Source: an uncultured Bryobacterales bacterium (lineage in GTDB: Bacteria; Acidobacteriota; Terriglobia; Bryobacterales; UBA6623). From it: a DNA stretch of 64,000 bases. The stretch covers positions 1,002,471 through 1,066,470 of the forward strand of contig OX638379.1 of assembly GCA_951813605.1 (NCBI GenBank), in the 5' to 3' direction. Each line of letters starts with the position of its first letter. The first letter of the stretch is position 1. The notes beneath the pieces were generated by a model, which was not told the DNA's origin, did not search any database, and saw nothing but the letters and a program-made list of their open reading frames with translations. Positions 26,879 to 37,117 of the stretch are shown here, piece after piece. The position numbers and the translations under genes are program-made.

Positions 26879-29800
26879 ATGACAGATGGGTGCTTCCGCA
26901 TTACTTTGCTTGGGCTGGCGGCCATCGTTGCGACCGTCCCGTGCTCTGCTCAGGAGGTAACCGGGGCGATTGTCGGCGTAGTTCGGGACGCGACCGGATC
27001 CGTCATCCCGGGAGCGGAGGTCGAAGTCCAGAACGAAGAAACCAACGCCGTCTACGCCGGCTCTGCCTCAGGGCAAGGCTTCTATAGCTTCCGGGGCTTG
27101 CCAGTCGGCGCATACACGCTGCGGGTGGAGTCTTCAGGATTCAGGAGGCACGAGGTGACCGGCATCCAGACGCAGGTGAACGAAGCCTCACGAGTCGATG
27201 TATCGATGGAGGTCGGCGCGGTAACGGAGACCGTGGAGGTAGCTGCTGAGGTCATCGGCGTAGATACCCAGTCGGCAACTTTGAAGACTGTCGTCGACCA
27301 GCGCCGTGTCGTGGGCCTCCCGCTGAACGGACGCAACCCGACCCAGTTGATGCGGTTGATCGCGGGCGTCTCGGTCTATCGCGGTGCAGGCGTAACTTCA
27401 GGCACTACCTACCCTGGCGTAACGCCGGTGTCGGTTAACGGAAGCCGGGGTAACGCAACGAACTACATTCTTGACGGAGGCCAGAACAACGACCACTACA
27501 GCAACGCACCCGTTCCGCTGCCGAATCCGGACGCGCTGCAAGAATTCAGCGTCCAGACAAACAACTTCAGCGCCGAGTTCGGCCGCAATGCGGGCGGGAT
27601 CGTCAATGCGGTCACCAAGTCGGGAACAAACGAGCTCCACGGCAGCGCATTCTGGTACCTTCGCCACCATGAATTGAACGCGCCGGAATGGAATGCTCCG
27701 CCCGACCCGAAGGACCCCTCCAAGAAGGCCGACGACGGCCTCAAGCGCAACCAGTTCGGCGCAACCGTAGGCGGGCCAGTATTGCGCGACCGGACCTTCT
27801 TCTTTTTCTCCTTCCAAGGCACGCGGATCCGCAGGCGCCCGAACGAGATCAACCGCGACACCTTCACCGCAGCCGAAAGGCAGGGCGACTTTTCACAATC
27901 CGGCATCAATCGAGCGATCAATGACCCTGGGTCGGAGATGCCATTTCCAAATCAAGTCATCCCGTCCACGCGTCTTTTTCCAGGTTCGGTGACATTTGCC
28001 AACGATTTCCTGCCTATCCCCACCTCTGGAACCCGGAGGACGACCGTCACGCAGGTTGCGAACTTTGACGAGAATCAGACGCTGTTCAAGATTGACCAGC
28101 AGGCCGGCAGCAAAGTGCGGTTTTCTGGCCGAGCGAGCTGGAATCGCGCGGCGCAGCCGGGAAACTTGAATCAGAGCAATTTCTACGAAGACACCACGCA
28201 ACGCGAATGGAACAACACGAGCGTAGTCGGAAACGTGCAGTGGATCATGAGCCCAACTGCCCTGAATCAGACGATTTTCAGCGTTGGGCGCATGGAAGGG
28301 CCCTCGAAGCAAGTCCTGCCGGCGAAGAACTGGAATGACCTTGGAGTCGGCATTACGCTGGACGAATTCACCCAGTACCACACGACCTTCCAGACCATCA
28401 GAGGGCCCAACACAGGCGATACGAACAACTTCCTCAGAGACGAATACCAGTTCTCGAACACGACCCGGCTAACACTGGGGCGGCACAGCGTGACGTTCGG
28501 CGGCGAATGGGGGCACGGAATCGGAGACATCACCAACAACTTCCGCGCGCAAGGTCGGTTTCGCTGGCGACACAGCGCCGGCTACACCGGGCTGGACATC
28601 GCCGATTTCATGATCGGACGGTTTGAACGCTTCCAGCAGGGGGTAGGCGAATTCAAGAACACGCGCTTCGACATTCTCAGCTTCTTCGTCAACGATTCAA
28701 TGAAGCTGTCGCCTTCCCTGACCCTCGACCTCGGGGTGCGCTGGGAACCGTTTTTCCCCTACACGGACACACTTGGCAAGCTAGCCGCCTGGGGCGGCGC
28801 CGGTGCCCAGTCAAGCCGTTTCATCAACGCCCCGGAAGGCGTTCTCTATCCTGGGGACCCAGGATTGCCCGATGGCGGCTACGACGTCGGCTGGGGGAAC
28901 TTCGGACCACGCTTGGGCCTGGCGTGGGACGTGTCGGGTGATGGAAAGACCAGCATCCGGCTTGGATATGGCGTGTTCTTCGACCGCTCCAACACGATTT
29001 CGACCAACAGCCAGGCGAACCAGGGGCCGTTTGGCACGGTCGTCACGATTTACGGCGGTGCGAATGACACCATGGCCAATCCTTACGCGAGTTTCCCCGG
29101 AGGCAACCCGTTCCCAGTAATTGGATTCGACGCCATTGGTACGGACCTGCTGGACCCGCCCTCGGATGCGACATTCGTCCTCCCGCACCGGGCCCACGTG
29201 TATTCACGCAACATGCGCAATGCCTACATGCAGTCATGGAACCTGACCCTGGAGCGTCTGTTCGCTCGCAATTGGGTGGCGCGGATCTCGTACGCAGGTT
29301 CCGCCGGCGACGCACTCGTCAGCGGCCGCGACATCAACGCCCCCCTGCCGGACGCGTCAGCCTCGACGCGCACGACGAACCAGCGACGTCCCATGTATCC
29401 CCTATACGAGCGCGTCACGCTCATCGAGCCGACAGGTTTCTCGCGCTACAACGCGATGCAACTCACGGCCGAGAAGCGGATGAGCCAAGGCTTCACGGTG
29501 CTTACGAACTATACTTGGGCGCATACTACTGACAACAATCGAGGGTCAGCGAACAAGGCAACCGGCACATCAGTCACGAACCCCTTGGACCAGTCCTACG
29601 ACGACGGCCCAGCGAACTACCATCTCCGCCACGTTTTCAACTTCTCGGGAATCTGGGAGCTTCCGAACAACTTCACCAATCGGGCGGCGCGGCTACTGGT
29701 CGGTGGCTGGACGTTGACTTCGATCGCGAACTGGCGCAGCGGATTTCCATTCACGGTCTTGAGTGACGTCGACAATGCGCGCACAGGCCAGGGGGGGCAG

Positions 29801-30148
29801 CGAGCCGAGGTTATCGGCGATCCTCATTTGGGTAGCCGTTCGCGTGCTGCGGTCACTGCCGAGTACCTGAGCCGGGCCGCCTTCGCCCCGAACATTCTCG
29901 GTACCTACGGGGCGCAGCCGCGAAACTCCTTCCGCGGGCCGGGGTCCTTCAACTTCGACTTTGGACTGCACAAGGACTTTCCCGTCACGGAGCGGTTCGG
30001 CATGCAGTTCCGTTTCGAGGCGTTCAACCTGCTCAACAACGTGAACCTAAACCACCCCGAAGCGAGGTTGCGGAGGAGCAGCTTCATGAGAATCGACGGT
30101 GCTGCCGATCCGAGAATTCTGCAGTTTGCCCTTCGCGCATCGTTCTGA
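26879..30148 (+). CDS. TonB-dependent receptor, Oar-like
   Basis: 1089-residue outer-membrane receptor. ATG 26879 begins a signal peptide (ITLLGLAAIVATVPCSAQ); no good ribosome site precedes it, so the exact start is less certain than for its neighbours. Carboxypeptidase-regulatory-like domain (GAIVGVVRDATGSVIPGAEV), plug with VVGLPLNGRNPTQLMRLIAG, YILDGGQNNDHYSN and NAVTKSGTNELHGSAFWYLR, barrel with QSWNLTLERLFARNW and GGWTLTSIANWRSGFPF, last residues QFALRASF. The - strand sialidase-like gene converges on it from 57 bp downstream. Ligand unknown. Confidence 0.92.
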   Translation: MTDGCFRITLLGLAAIVATVPCSAQEVTGAIVGVVRDATGSVIPGAEVEVQNEETNAVYAGSASGQGFYSFRGLPVGAYTLRVESSGFRRHEVTGIQTQVNEASRVDVSMEVGAVTETVEVAAEVIGVDTQSATLKTVVDQRRVVGLPLNGRNPTQLMRLIAGVSVYRGAGVTSGTTYPGVTPVSVNGSRGNATNYILDGGQNNDHYSNAPVPLPNPDALQEFSVQTNNFSAEFGRNAGGIVNAVTKSGTNELHGSAFWYLRHHELNAPEWNAPPDPKDPSKKADDGLKRNQFGATVGGPVLRDRTFFFFSFQGTRIRRRPNEINRDTFTAAERQGDFSQSGINRAINDPGSEMPFPNQVIPSTRLFPGSVTFANDFLPIPTSGTRRTTVTQVANFDENQTLFKIDQQAGSKVRFSGRASWNRAAQPGNLNQSNFYEDTTQREWNNTSVVGNVQWIMSPTALNQTIFSVGRMEGPSKQVLPAKNWNDLGVGITLDEFTQYHTTFQTIRGPNTGDTNNFLRDEYQFSNTTRLTLGRHSVTFGGEWGHGIGDITNNFRAQGRFRWRHSAGYTGLDIADFMIGRFERFQQGVGEFKNTRFDILSFFVNDSMKLSPSLTLDLGVRWEPFFPYTDTLGKLAAWGGAGAQSSRFINAPEGVLYPGDPGLPDGGYDVGWGNFGPRLGLAWDVSGDGKTSIRLGYGVFFDRSNTISTNSQANQGPFGTVVTIYGGANDTMANPYASFPGGNPFPVIGFDAIGTDLLDPPSDATFVLPHRAHVYSRNMRNAYMQSWNLTLERLFARNWVARISYAGSAGDALVSGRDINAPLPDASASTRTTNQRRPMYPLYERVTLIEPTGFSRYNAMQLTAEKRMSQGFTVLTNYTWAHTTDNNRGSANKATGTSVTNPLDQSYDDGPANYHLRHVFNFSGIWELPNNFTNRAARLLVGGWTLTSIANWRSGFPFTVLSDVDNARTGQGGQRAEVIGDPHLGSRSRAAVTAEYLSRAAFAPNILGTYGAQPRNSFRGPGSFNFDFGLHKDFPVTERFGMQFRFEAFNLLNNVNLNHPEARLRRSSFMRIDGAADPRILQFALRASF

Positions 30149-30204
30149 TTTCCGCGGCTACGACGACTGCCCGGACCAAGGCCAAGCGTTTCCGGAGGCT
30201 CGGG

Positions 30205-31377
30205 CTAAGGTGCGTTCGGATCCCAAATCGTGGCGCCAATATAGCGCTCGCGGCCTGTGACAGGGTCGCTGAAATAGTACACGGCGACGACCTTGCCATC
30301 CGGGCGCTGCACCGCCCGCACATACCCGATATCGCGACTGGAACCGTCGGCGCGCAGCAGGATCTCTTCTCCCCAAGTCCGGCCCCCATCGCTACTGAGC
30401 GTGGCCCGTATACTGTACGGCTCCTCGCGGTATCCGTACATCAGGCAGACCCGGCCGTCGGCTAGCCGGATCATAGCGGGAGGATTGCCGATTCCCGCGT
30501 CACGGACCGGCTCGCTCAATTCGTTCCAACTCGCGCCATTGTCTCGCGAGAGGTGCGCTTGGATCCAGCGCCTCGGCCCCTCCCTGCGTCGGGTAGCGAC
30601 GAGAATCTCGGTGGCGGAAAGCCGGACCGAGGCCGGCATTATGGAAAACCCCGCTGGTTCAGGACCGATCCACGACACGCGGTTCCACGTCTTGCCCGCG
30701 TCTGTGGTCCTCGCGCAAAGTGGCCGCCCTTCCTCCGAATCCGATTTCGCCGCCGTGAGAAAGATCATGCAATCGCTCTCCCCGTTGACGATGTAATCCG
30801 TGCGGGGGGCGATGCCCGGAGCACCGAAGTTCGGCAAGCGAAACGGTCCCTTCCACGTGCGTCCGCGGTCATACGTGTAGAAGAAACGACCGATTCCTGC
30901 GTCGACGCTGTTCGTTCGCAGGGTCATAGCGAAGTCCGGGTGAGCGAAATTGATTCCTCCGTCGCTATCCATCAGTTCCGGCACCGAAATGCCCGGACGT
31001 GGCGTCCCATGCAGAACCGCGCCGTCAGTGACCAAGAAACCGTTCGCGCCGGGATCCTCGATCGACCAGGTCTCACCGCCGTCGCGACTGCGTGCTAGCA
31101 GGTGCGCCTCGGGCCTTTCCCTGTCGATGTGGTGCCGGTTGCCGAGGTCCTTGTAATATCCTTGGGAGAATCCCACGAGGATCTCGTTGCCCCAGTTCCA
31201 GATTCCATGGTTGGCGGGCCAGCCGCCAAATCTACCTTTTTCGAAGTAGACCTTGACGTGACGGGCGGACGAGGCTGTTTGTAGCGACCGGGCCTCGGAT
31301 CCCGGCTCGGATGTCCCGCACCCGGCCATGATGGCTAGTGTCCAAGCGATTACCGCCGGCCTCCAAATCGTGGTCAC
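30205..31377 (-). CDS. Sialidase-like (BNR/Asp-box) lipoprotein
   Basis: 390 residues starting at GTG 31377. The N-terminus is a lipoprotein signal with the lipobox MAGC (Cys at residue 20), so the protein should be anchored to a membrane. The mature part has five Asp-boxes of the form S/T-x-D-x-G-x-T-W (SRDGGETWS, TYDRGRTWK, TTDAGKTWN, SRDNGASWN, SSDGGRTWG), which mark a six-bladed propeller of the sialidase/neuraminidase superfamily. Whether it cleaves sialic acid is unclear, because the superfamily also includes hydrolases for other sugars and inactive binders, and the catalytic Arg triad and Tyr were not assigned. A role with the neighbouring receptors in glycan use is inference. Confidence 0.85.
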   Translation of the reverse strand: MTTIWRPAVIAWTLAIMAGCGTSEPGSEARSLQTASSARHVKVYFEKGRFGGWPANHGIWNWGNEILVGFSQGYYKDLGNRHHIDRERPEAHLLARSRDGGETWSIEDPGANGFLVTDGAVLHGTPRPGISVPELMDSDGGINFAHPDFAMTLRTNSVDAGIGRFFYTYDRGRTWKGPFRLPNFGAPGIAPRTDYIVNGESDCMIFLTAAKSDSEEGRPLCARTTDAGKTWNRVSWIGPEPAGFSIMPASVRLSATEILVATRRREGPRRWIQAHLSRDNGASWNELSEPVRDAGIGNPPAMIRLADGRVCLMYGYREEPYSIRATLSSDGGRTWGEEILLRADGSSRDIGYVRAVQRPDGKVVAVYYFSDPVTGRERYIGATIWDPNAP

Positions 31378-32244
31378 TTGCGTCCCCCGCCTCGGCGTTT
31401 CCCGTTCACCCTCATGCTCCGATCCCCAAGAATCGCATCATACGGGGCTGAAGAGGTTTGGAGTATCACACATAGGGAAAGGCTTTCCGCTTCGAATCCG
31501 GGAATTCGCAGGCCGGGCGGCAGACGGGTCGGTCTGATACCTAGAACCTGCAAAACGAGGACAGTGACAATCATATTCGCTACAACCCGTAGGTCGCTGG
31601 TCTGTTCGCATCGCCCTTCGAACGTGGTAAGAGCAGATTAGGGTGAATCAAAGGAACTCTTGGCGCCCGTAAGGTGCAGTTCGACGCTGACCAGAAACTC
31701 CGAGCCGACAGGCTGCCTTGGATTCCGATGACAGGCACCGCTTGCCCGCGGCCATCTATCCCGCGTTTCTGCGGCTGGAGGGGGAATGCGAACAGCACTC
31801 TTAAGCCATCTAGGGTCAACGCTCAAGGTCGTCAAATCGAGTCCGTGCCAGTCACAGCTCACTTGGCCAAGTCGGGATCGGCGCAGCCAAGGGCCTGCCC
31901 GACTAGCGTGTTCGGATGCGATCATGCGGATCGTACGCCCTCGAGTTCCGGTTGACGATTGTGGATTCGGTGTAATCAATTCGATTCAGGGGTTGCCTGG
32001 CATGGCGGTCTAGTCGAACGGGTGCTGTTAAAGGTGATTCGTCGGCCGCCCAGCTGAGGTATCACAAGGGACTCATCGGCTGGACCGGTTTTCAACAGCG
32101 CGGGCAGGCTGCGATTCTTCCGATGACCTCAATGGCGGATTCGCGAATTCGGCGGGCAGTGCTGGGGCGCTAGAGCAGCCAAACAGCCGCAATCGGCAAT
32201 CGAGCGACAGAGCGACATTGACCGGTCAGTTCGCCTATGGTTTA
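31378..32244. other. Intergenic region, no gene recognised
   Basis: About 0.87 kb between the sialidase-like gene and the IS1380 element. Several short frames exist on both strands (e.g. 31580-31819 and 31638-31979 on -), but none resembles a known family or has a ribosome site. It should contain the promoter of the - strand lipoprotein gene. Confidence 0.4.
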
Positions 32245-32293
32245 CTAGCCCGGATTTCTCACGAGGGGTAGGGTATAAGGCCGTGTCTTGTGG

Positions 32294-32299
32294 TATAAT
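32294..32299 (+). promoter_or_regulatory. Possible -10 box of IS1380 transposase
   Basis: A consensus TATAAT about 45 bp upstream of the transposase start, in an AT-rich patch inside the left end. No good -35 box is seen at the right spacing. Confidence 0.35.
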
Positions 32300-32343
32300 T
32301 GGTTTATTATGAACAACTTAACACGTAGCAGAACGACGGCCTT

Positions 32344-33747
32344 ATGACGACAGAGTGTAGCACAGCACGCTTGGAGTTCGCAGGCTTGCGAAGGCAGCGT
32401 GTAGTCGGTCGGTTTGACGGCGGGGAACTGGGGTCGGATGGCGGCGGGCTGCTGCTGCGCGAGCTGGCGCTGCGGACGGGGCTGTTCCGGCGGTTGAGTG
32501 CGTGTTTCCGGGATCACCGCGACCCGCGGCGGACGCAGCATGCGCTGGAAGTGCTGCTGGCAGCGCGCGTGCTGGGGCTGGCGCTGGGCTATGAGGACCT
32601 GAACGATCACGACACGTTGCGCCAGAGCAGGCTGTGGTCATTGCTGTGCGGGGCGGCGGGCCGCGGGCGGCGCCGGGCGAGCTGGGAGGGCTGGCCGCCG
32701 GGCAAGAGCACGCTGAACCGCCTGGAGCTGACGGGGGCGGCGCTGGGTCCCGGGGAACGCTGCAAGAAGATCGTGGCCGACACGGCGCGGCTGGACGCCC
32801 TGCTGGCGGACCTGTTCCTGGACTGGCACGGCGCGCAGCCGGAGCGCATCGTGCTGGACGTGGACGCGACGGATGACCCGCTGCATGGCCGGCAGGAAGG
32901 CCGCTTCTTCCATGGGTACTGCCGCAGCTACTGTTACTTGCCGCTGTACATCTTCTGCGGCCAGCAGCTGCTGGGGGCGCGCCTGCGGACGGCGGACCGC
33001 GACGCGGCAGAGGGCACGGTGCAGGAGCTGGAACGCATCGCGGGGCGCCTCCGGGAGCGCTGGCCGGGGGTGGAGATCCGGCTGCGCGGGGACAGCGGGT
33101 TCTGCCGCGAGGAATTGCTGGCCTGGTGCGAGGCGCAGGGAGTGGAGCATGTGCTGGGAATCGCGCAGAATGCGCGCTTGAAGCGGAGCCTGGCCCCGGC
33201 GATGGAGCGCGCCCGGCAGGCATGCGAGCGGACGGGGCAGGCGGCGCGGGTGTTCCAGGACTTCCGCTACCGGACGCTGGACAGCTGGAGCCGCGAGCGG
33301 CGCCTGATCGGCAAGGCAGAGCATTTGCCGCGGGGGGCCAGCCCGCGTTTCGTGGTGACGTCGCTGGGGGCCGGGCGGATGGCGGCGCGCACGCTGTACG
33401 AGCAGGTGTACTGCGCGCGGGGCGCCATGGAGAACCGCATCAAGGAACAGCAGCTGGCGCTGTTCGCGGATCGCACCTCGGCGCACACCATGCGGGCCAA
33501 CCAGCTGCGCCTGTATTTCGCCTCGTTCGCTTATGCGCTGCTGGAGTTGCTGCGGCGCCGGGGCCTGCGGGGCACGCGGCTGGCGCGGGCGCCATGCGGC
33601 ACGATCCGCCTGCAGCTGCTCAAGATCGGCGTGCGGATCCGGGTCAGCGTGCGGGCCGTGCGGCTGTCGTTTGACGAGGGCTTCCCGGAAGCGGGCCTCT
33701 TCGGGCAGGTGCTGGCCCGTCTCCAGAGCCTGCCCCTGCGCTGCTAG
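32344..33747 (+). CDS. IS1380-family transposase
   Basis: 467 residues, the only gene of the element. Family landmarks are present from the N-terminus: RFDGGELGSDGGGLLLREL, the first acidic catalytic region LDVDATDDPLHGRQEGRFFH, the second RGDSGFCREELLAWCE, and the C-terminal CARGAMENRIKEQQLALFAD with the catalytic Glu, followed by the ANQLRLYFASFAYALLELL helix. Length matches the family and no stop or shift interrupts it, so it is probably active. The start ATG 32344 has only a weak ribosome site. Long frames on the opposite strand are by-products of its GC-rich codons. Confidence 0.93.
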   Translation: MTTECSTARLEFAGLRRQRVVGRFDGGELGSDGGGLLLRELALRTGLFRRLSACFRDHRDPRRTQHALEVLLAARVLGLALGYEDLNDHDTLRQSRLWSLLCGAAGRGRRRASWEGWPPGKSTLNRLELTGAALGPGERCKKIVADTARLDALLADLFLDWHGAQPERIVLDVDATDDPLHGRQEGRFFHGYCRSYCYLPLYIFCGQQLLGARLRTADRDAAEGTVQELERIAGRLRERWPGVEIRLRGDSGFCREELLAWCEAQGVEHVLGIAQNARLKRSLAPAMERARQACERTGQAARVFQDFRYRTLDSWSRERRLIGKAEHLPRGASPRFVVTSLGAGRMAARTLYEQVYCARGAMENRIKEQQLALFADRTSAHTMRANQLRLYFASFAYALLELLRRRGLRGTRLARAPCGTIRLQLLKIGVRIRVSVRAVRLSFDEGFPEAGLFGQVLARLQSLPLRC

Positions 33748-34036
33748 CCGCGGCACTCCAGCCATCGTCTCGAGCCCCGTCGGAGGTCAGCGGGACCACT
33801 GCGTCGGCGGGGCGCGTGGCAAGACAAAACGGACCCCGGCAACCGCGGATCTGGCGACCCTTGCCCGGCCTCTGCCCGGATCCAGCACGCCACGCAACAT
33901 TGCCAGGCTATCCATCCACCCCAAATGGACAAAACGCCTCCAAATCTAAAACTCTTGAGAAGGTCGGGCTAGGGGAAATCAAACGGGGGTTGCCCGTGCG
34001 TAAGCGGCAATCTGGTCGCAAAATAGGGGGAAAGAA

Positions 34037-37000
34037 ATGTCCGAATCGATTTCACGGAGATCGAGAAGAAGCCACCGCAGAAGGGGCGTCTTGCTTGCGT
34101 TCATAGCGCTGTCTGGTTTGCTAGCGGCGGCAGCCTCGGCGCAAGTGACAACCGCCACGATCTACGGCCGCGTCTTGGATCCGTCGGGAGCGGTTATTCC
34201 GGGAGCCGCAATCAGCGCGGTCAACGAAGCCACGGGAGTGGCGAAGACCGCCGAAGCGAACGAGCGAGGCGAGTTCGCGATTCCGTACGTGCCGGTGGGT
34301 CCCTATACCATCACTGTCGAGGGGGCCGGCTTCAACACCCACGTTCAGTCCGGCGTGAACCTCGCGTCGGGCCAGAAGGCCGATTTCAGCTTCGTGCTCG
34401 AAATCGGAGCGACCACCGAAATGGTCGAGGTCACGGCAGATGCTCCGCTGCTCAACACCACCAGCGCTGAGCAAGACATCAGCCTGAGCAGCGACCAGGT
34501 GGATCATCTGCCGATGCGGAACCGTGACATTACCTCGATCATTGATCTTGGAACGGGCGCATCCAGCAACGGCCTGACGATCTCCCTTAACGGTTTGCCT
34601 CCGCGCGGCTTCACCTTCGCGGTGGACGGCGTCAACGCGGTGCCAGACTCCGAGTTCGCATCCCTCGCTGCGTATCAGAATTACAACTTCATCAAGGGAG
34701 TCAGCGTCGAGGCCGTCCAAGGAGTCGAGGTCTCCAAGAACATCTTTTCCGCCGAGATCGCCAACACGCTGGCGGGAAACGTCAACATCATCACGAAGGG
34801 CGGGACCAACGAATTTCACGGCAGCGCGTTCGAGCAATACCAGGCTGGCGGCCTGAATGCGAACAATCACATCCTGGCCCGGAAGACATCCTTGGTATTT
34901 CACCAGTACGGAGGATCGATAGGCGGGCCGATCGTGCGGAACAAGCTGTTCGTCTTCGGCACCTTTGAGGGTTACCGATACAACGCCCAGCAGACACTGT
35001 CCGGCTCCGTGCCTTCGACATGGGTGCGGGAGCGGACAATTGCCGCGATTCCCGAATCCAAGGCCTATTGGGACTTGTGGCCCGCGCCCACGGAACCACC
35101 CGCCTCTCCCGATGCCGTCGATTCGAACTTTATCGGCACGGATGCGCGACAGCGCGAGGACAACACTGCCTCGGTCCGAGGCGATTATTCCATCACCGAC
35201 AACGACCTGCTGACCGTCCGGTACACGCGCGGACGTCCGTTCCAGAGGAGCCCGAGGGTAGCGATCGGGAACTCGCGCGTTCATGACGGACTGACCGAGA
35301 ATGTTTCGTCGACCTATAACCGGGTCTGGAATCCGAGCTTCACGTCCGAAACTCGCTTTGGATACAACCGCGCCGACCTAGACCGCGTGGACCAGATGCT
35401 GCTGGCAGGCATACCGCAGATCAACGGCGGGGGATTGCCTTCTCCTTCTCAGGGGAGACGTTTCGCCAAGAAGGGTTCGACCTCGACTTGGGAGCAGAAC
35501 TTTGCCTGGAACAAGGGTCGGCATGCCTTGAAGTTCGGAGCCCTCCTGCAGTTGGTATTCGTGCGACGAGCCCTGGAGGACACGCCGAACTTCGAGTTCT
35601 CGACGGTGGATGAGTTGTTCGCGAACGAGCCGCGAAGCGCCAGATTCAACTTCGGATTGGCCCCATTCGAGATAAAACGTTGGCAGACCGGATTCTTCTT
35701 GCAGGACGATATTCGCGTGAACTCGGATCTGACGCTGAATGTCGGCCTCCGCTGGGATTACGACGCGGTGCCTAGTGAACGCGACGACCGGTTCTTCAAC
35801 CGGATCACTCCCTTCGGGGAAACCTTGCCTTCAAATCAGGCCTGGAATCCCCAATTCACCTCGTTCTCGCCCCGCCTTGGCTTCGCCTACAAGGTGGGCG
35901 AAGCCGGCAAGACCGTCATCCGCGGGGGATCCGGCATCTTCGTCATGCCGCACAATTTCTTCTCGGGTCCAGTCGAAATCGTCCGCAATGCCGCGAATTC
36001 GCCGGCGGAGGTAGGGTTCAGCCGGGCGCAGATCGAGCAATTCGGAGTCCGCTACCCGTTCAGTACCGAAAGCGCGAAGTCGCACGCGCAGGCTTCGGGA
36101 ATCACCGGCGGAACCGTGGTTGATCCGAACTGGAGGAACGCCTACAGCATTCAGTACACGCTCGGCGTTCAGCGCCAACTCACCGGCACCACGGTCTTCG
36201 ACCTTGCGTACGTGGGCAACCACGGTGTCAAGGTGACAACGAGCCCGCGCGTGAACCGCCCGGACCGGCTGACAGGCTTGTTGCCTAGGGAAGATTTCAC
36301 GGCGCGTTTCCGCTTCTACCAGAGCAACGATTCGATGACCTACCACAGCTTGCAGACATCGCTCAAGAAGCGCTTCTCGGACAATCTGACGTTCAACATG
36401 AACTACACCTGGGCCAGCAACATGTCCTACTCGAGCGGCGACTTGAGCTGCTGCTTGATCCAGCCTTGGAGCCTCGACGACCTAGCGAATAACCGAGCAC
36501 CGACCCGATATCACATTCGCCACCGTTACACGCTCGACTTCGTTTACGAGATCCCTGTTCCCAGCGGGCTCGGAAGCGTCGGGCAAGGCATTCTGGGAGG
36601 TTGGCAAATTGGCGGGATCCTCACGCTGAGAACCGGGAACCCCATAGACATAGCGCAAGGCAGCAGCGGCCCCGCCCAGCGCCCCGACATCTTGGCTGGA
36701 AGTCACTCGGCCGCGGTCAGGGGCAACTATCGAACAAGCCTGGAGAATGGGACGTACCAGTACTTGGACAAGGCCGCGTTCGAACAGGTCTCAAGGCACC
36801 CGGTCAGCCTACAGTCGCTGCGGCAGGGCACGCTCGGGCGCAACGCGATCTATGGTCCCGGCTTCTCCGGTCTGGACGCAACCATTCAGAAGAGAGTGTT
36901 TCTCAACGAGAAGCACCGCATGGAAGTCCGGGTGGAATTGTTCAATGCTACGAATCACACGAATCTCGGCGGGATTCAGCGCAACACGCGCAGCAGCCAG

Positions 37001-37066
37001 TTCGGCCGCTTGAGATCCGCGCTGCCGGGACGGGCGACTCAGTTGAGCTTGCGGTACGAATTCTGA
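34037..37066 (+). CDS. TonB-dependent receptor, Oar-like
   Basis: 1009-residue outer-membrane receptor. ATG 34037 follows a purine-rich GGGGGAAAGAA. The signal peptide is preceded by an unusually long basic stretch (SRRSRRSHRRRG) and then LLAFIALSGLLAAAASAQ. Carboxypeptidase-regulatory-like domain (TATIYGRVLDPSGAVIPGAA), plug region HLPMRNRDITSIIDLGTGAS, RGFTFAVDGVNAVPDSEFAS and NVNIITKGGTNEFHGSAFEQ, barrel ending QLSLRYEF. It is clearly paralogous to the - strand receptor at 46486, sharing the R-DIT-L-TGAS, DAEF/DSEF and YQNYNFIKGVSVEAVQ motifs. It starts 70 bp beyond the IS1380 element, which could affect its expression. Confidence 0.93.
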   Translation: MSESISRRSRRSHRRRGVLLAFIALSGLLAAAASAQVTTATIYGRVLDPSGAVIPGAAISAVNEATGVAKTAEANERGEFAIPYVPVGPYTITVEGAGFNTHVQSGVNLASGQKADFSFVLEIGATTEMVEVTADAPLLNTTSAEQDISLSSDQVDHLPMRNRDITSIIDLGTGASSNGLTISLNGLPPRGFTFAVDGVNAVPDSEFASLAAYQNYNFIKGVSVEAVQGVEVSKNIFSAEIANTLAGNVNIITKGGTNEFHGSAFEQYQAGGLNANNHILARKTSLVFHQYGGSIGGPIVRNKLFVFGTFEGYRYNAQQTLSGSVPSTWVRERTIAAIPESKAYWDLWPAPTEPPASPDAVDSNFIGTDARQREDNTASVRGDYSITDNDLLTVRYTRGRPFQRSPRVAIGNSRVHDGLTENVSSTYNRVWNPSFTSETRFGYNRADLDRVDQMLLAGIPQINGGGLPSPSQGRRFAKKGSTSTWEQNFAWNKGRHALKFGALLQLVFVRRALEDTPNFEFSTVDELFANEPRSARFNFGLAPFEIKRWQTGFFLQDDIRVNSDLTLNVGLRWDYDAVPSERDDRFFNRITPFGETLPSNQAWNPQFTSFSPRLGFAYKVGEAGKTVIRGGSGIFVMPHNFFSGPVEIVRNAANSPAEVGFSRAQIEQFGVRYPFSTESAKSHAQASGITGGTVVDPNWRNAYSIQYTLGVQRQLTGTTVFDLAYVGNHGVKVTTSPRVNRPDRLTGLLPREDFTARFRFYQSNDSMTYHSLQTSLKKRFSDNLTFNMNYTWASNMSYSSGDLSCCLIQPWSLDDLANNRAPTRYHIRHRYTLDFVYEIPVPSGLGSVGQGILGGWQIGGILTLRTGNPIDIAQGSSGPAQRPDILAGSHSAAVRGNYRTSLENGTYQYLDKAAFEQVSRHPVSLQSLRQGTLGRNAIYGPGFSGLDATIQKRVFLNEKHRMEVRVELFNATNHTNLGGIQRNTRSSQFGRLRSALPGRATQLSLRYEF

Positions 37067-37117
37067 TCGAGGGCGATCCGTGCCGCTGTGATCGGCCTCG
37101 TCGCGTTCGAACGTGGC

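Larger units (their letters stand above)
32249..33968 (+). mobile_element. IS1380-family insertion sequence
   Basis: A 1.72-kb element with imperfect terminal inverted repeats: left CCCGGATTTCTCACGAG from 32249, right end at 33968 whose complement begins CCCGACCTTCTCAAGAG (13 of 17 match). Both ends are flanked by CTAG (32245-32248 and 33969-33972), a 4-bp target duplication as expected for this family, though CTAG is short and palindromic, so chance is possible. The single transposase frame is intact and the base composition is visibly more GC-rich than the neighbours, pointing to recent acquisition. Confidence 0.8.

Noticed and set aside
32342-33765. Long - strand frames opposite the IS1380 transposase
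   Set aside because: Pro/Ala/Arg-rich low-complexity translations, expected opposite very GC-rich coding sequence.
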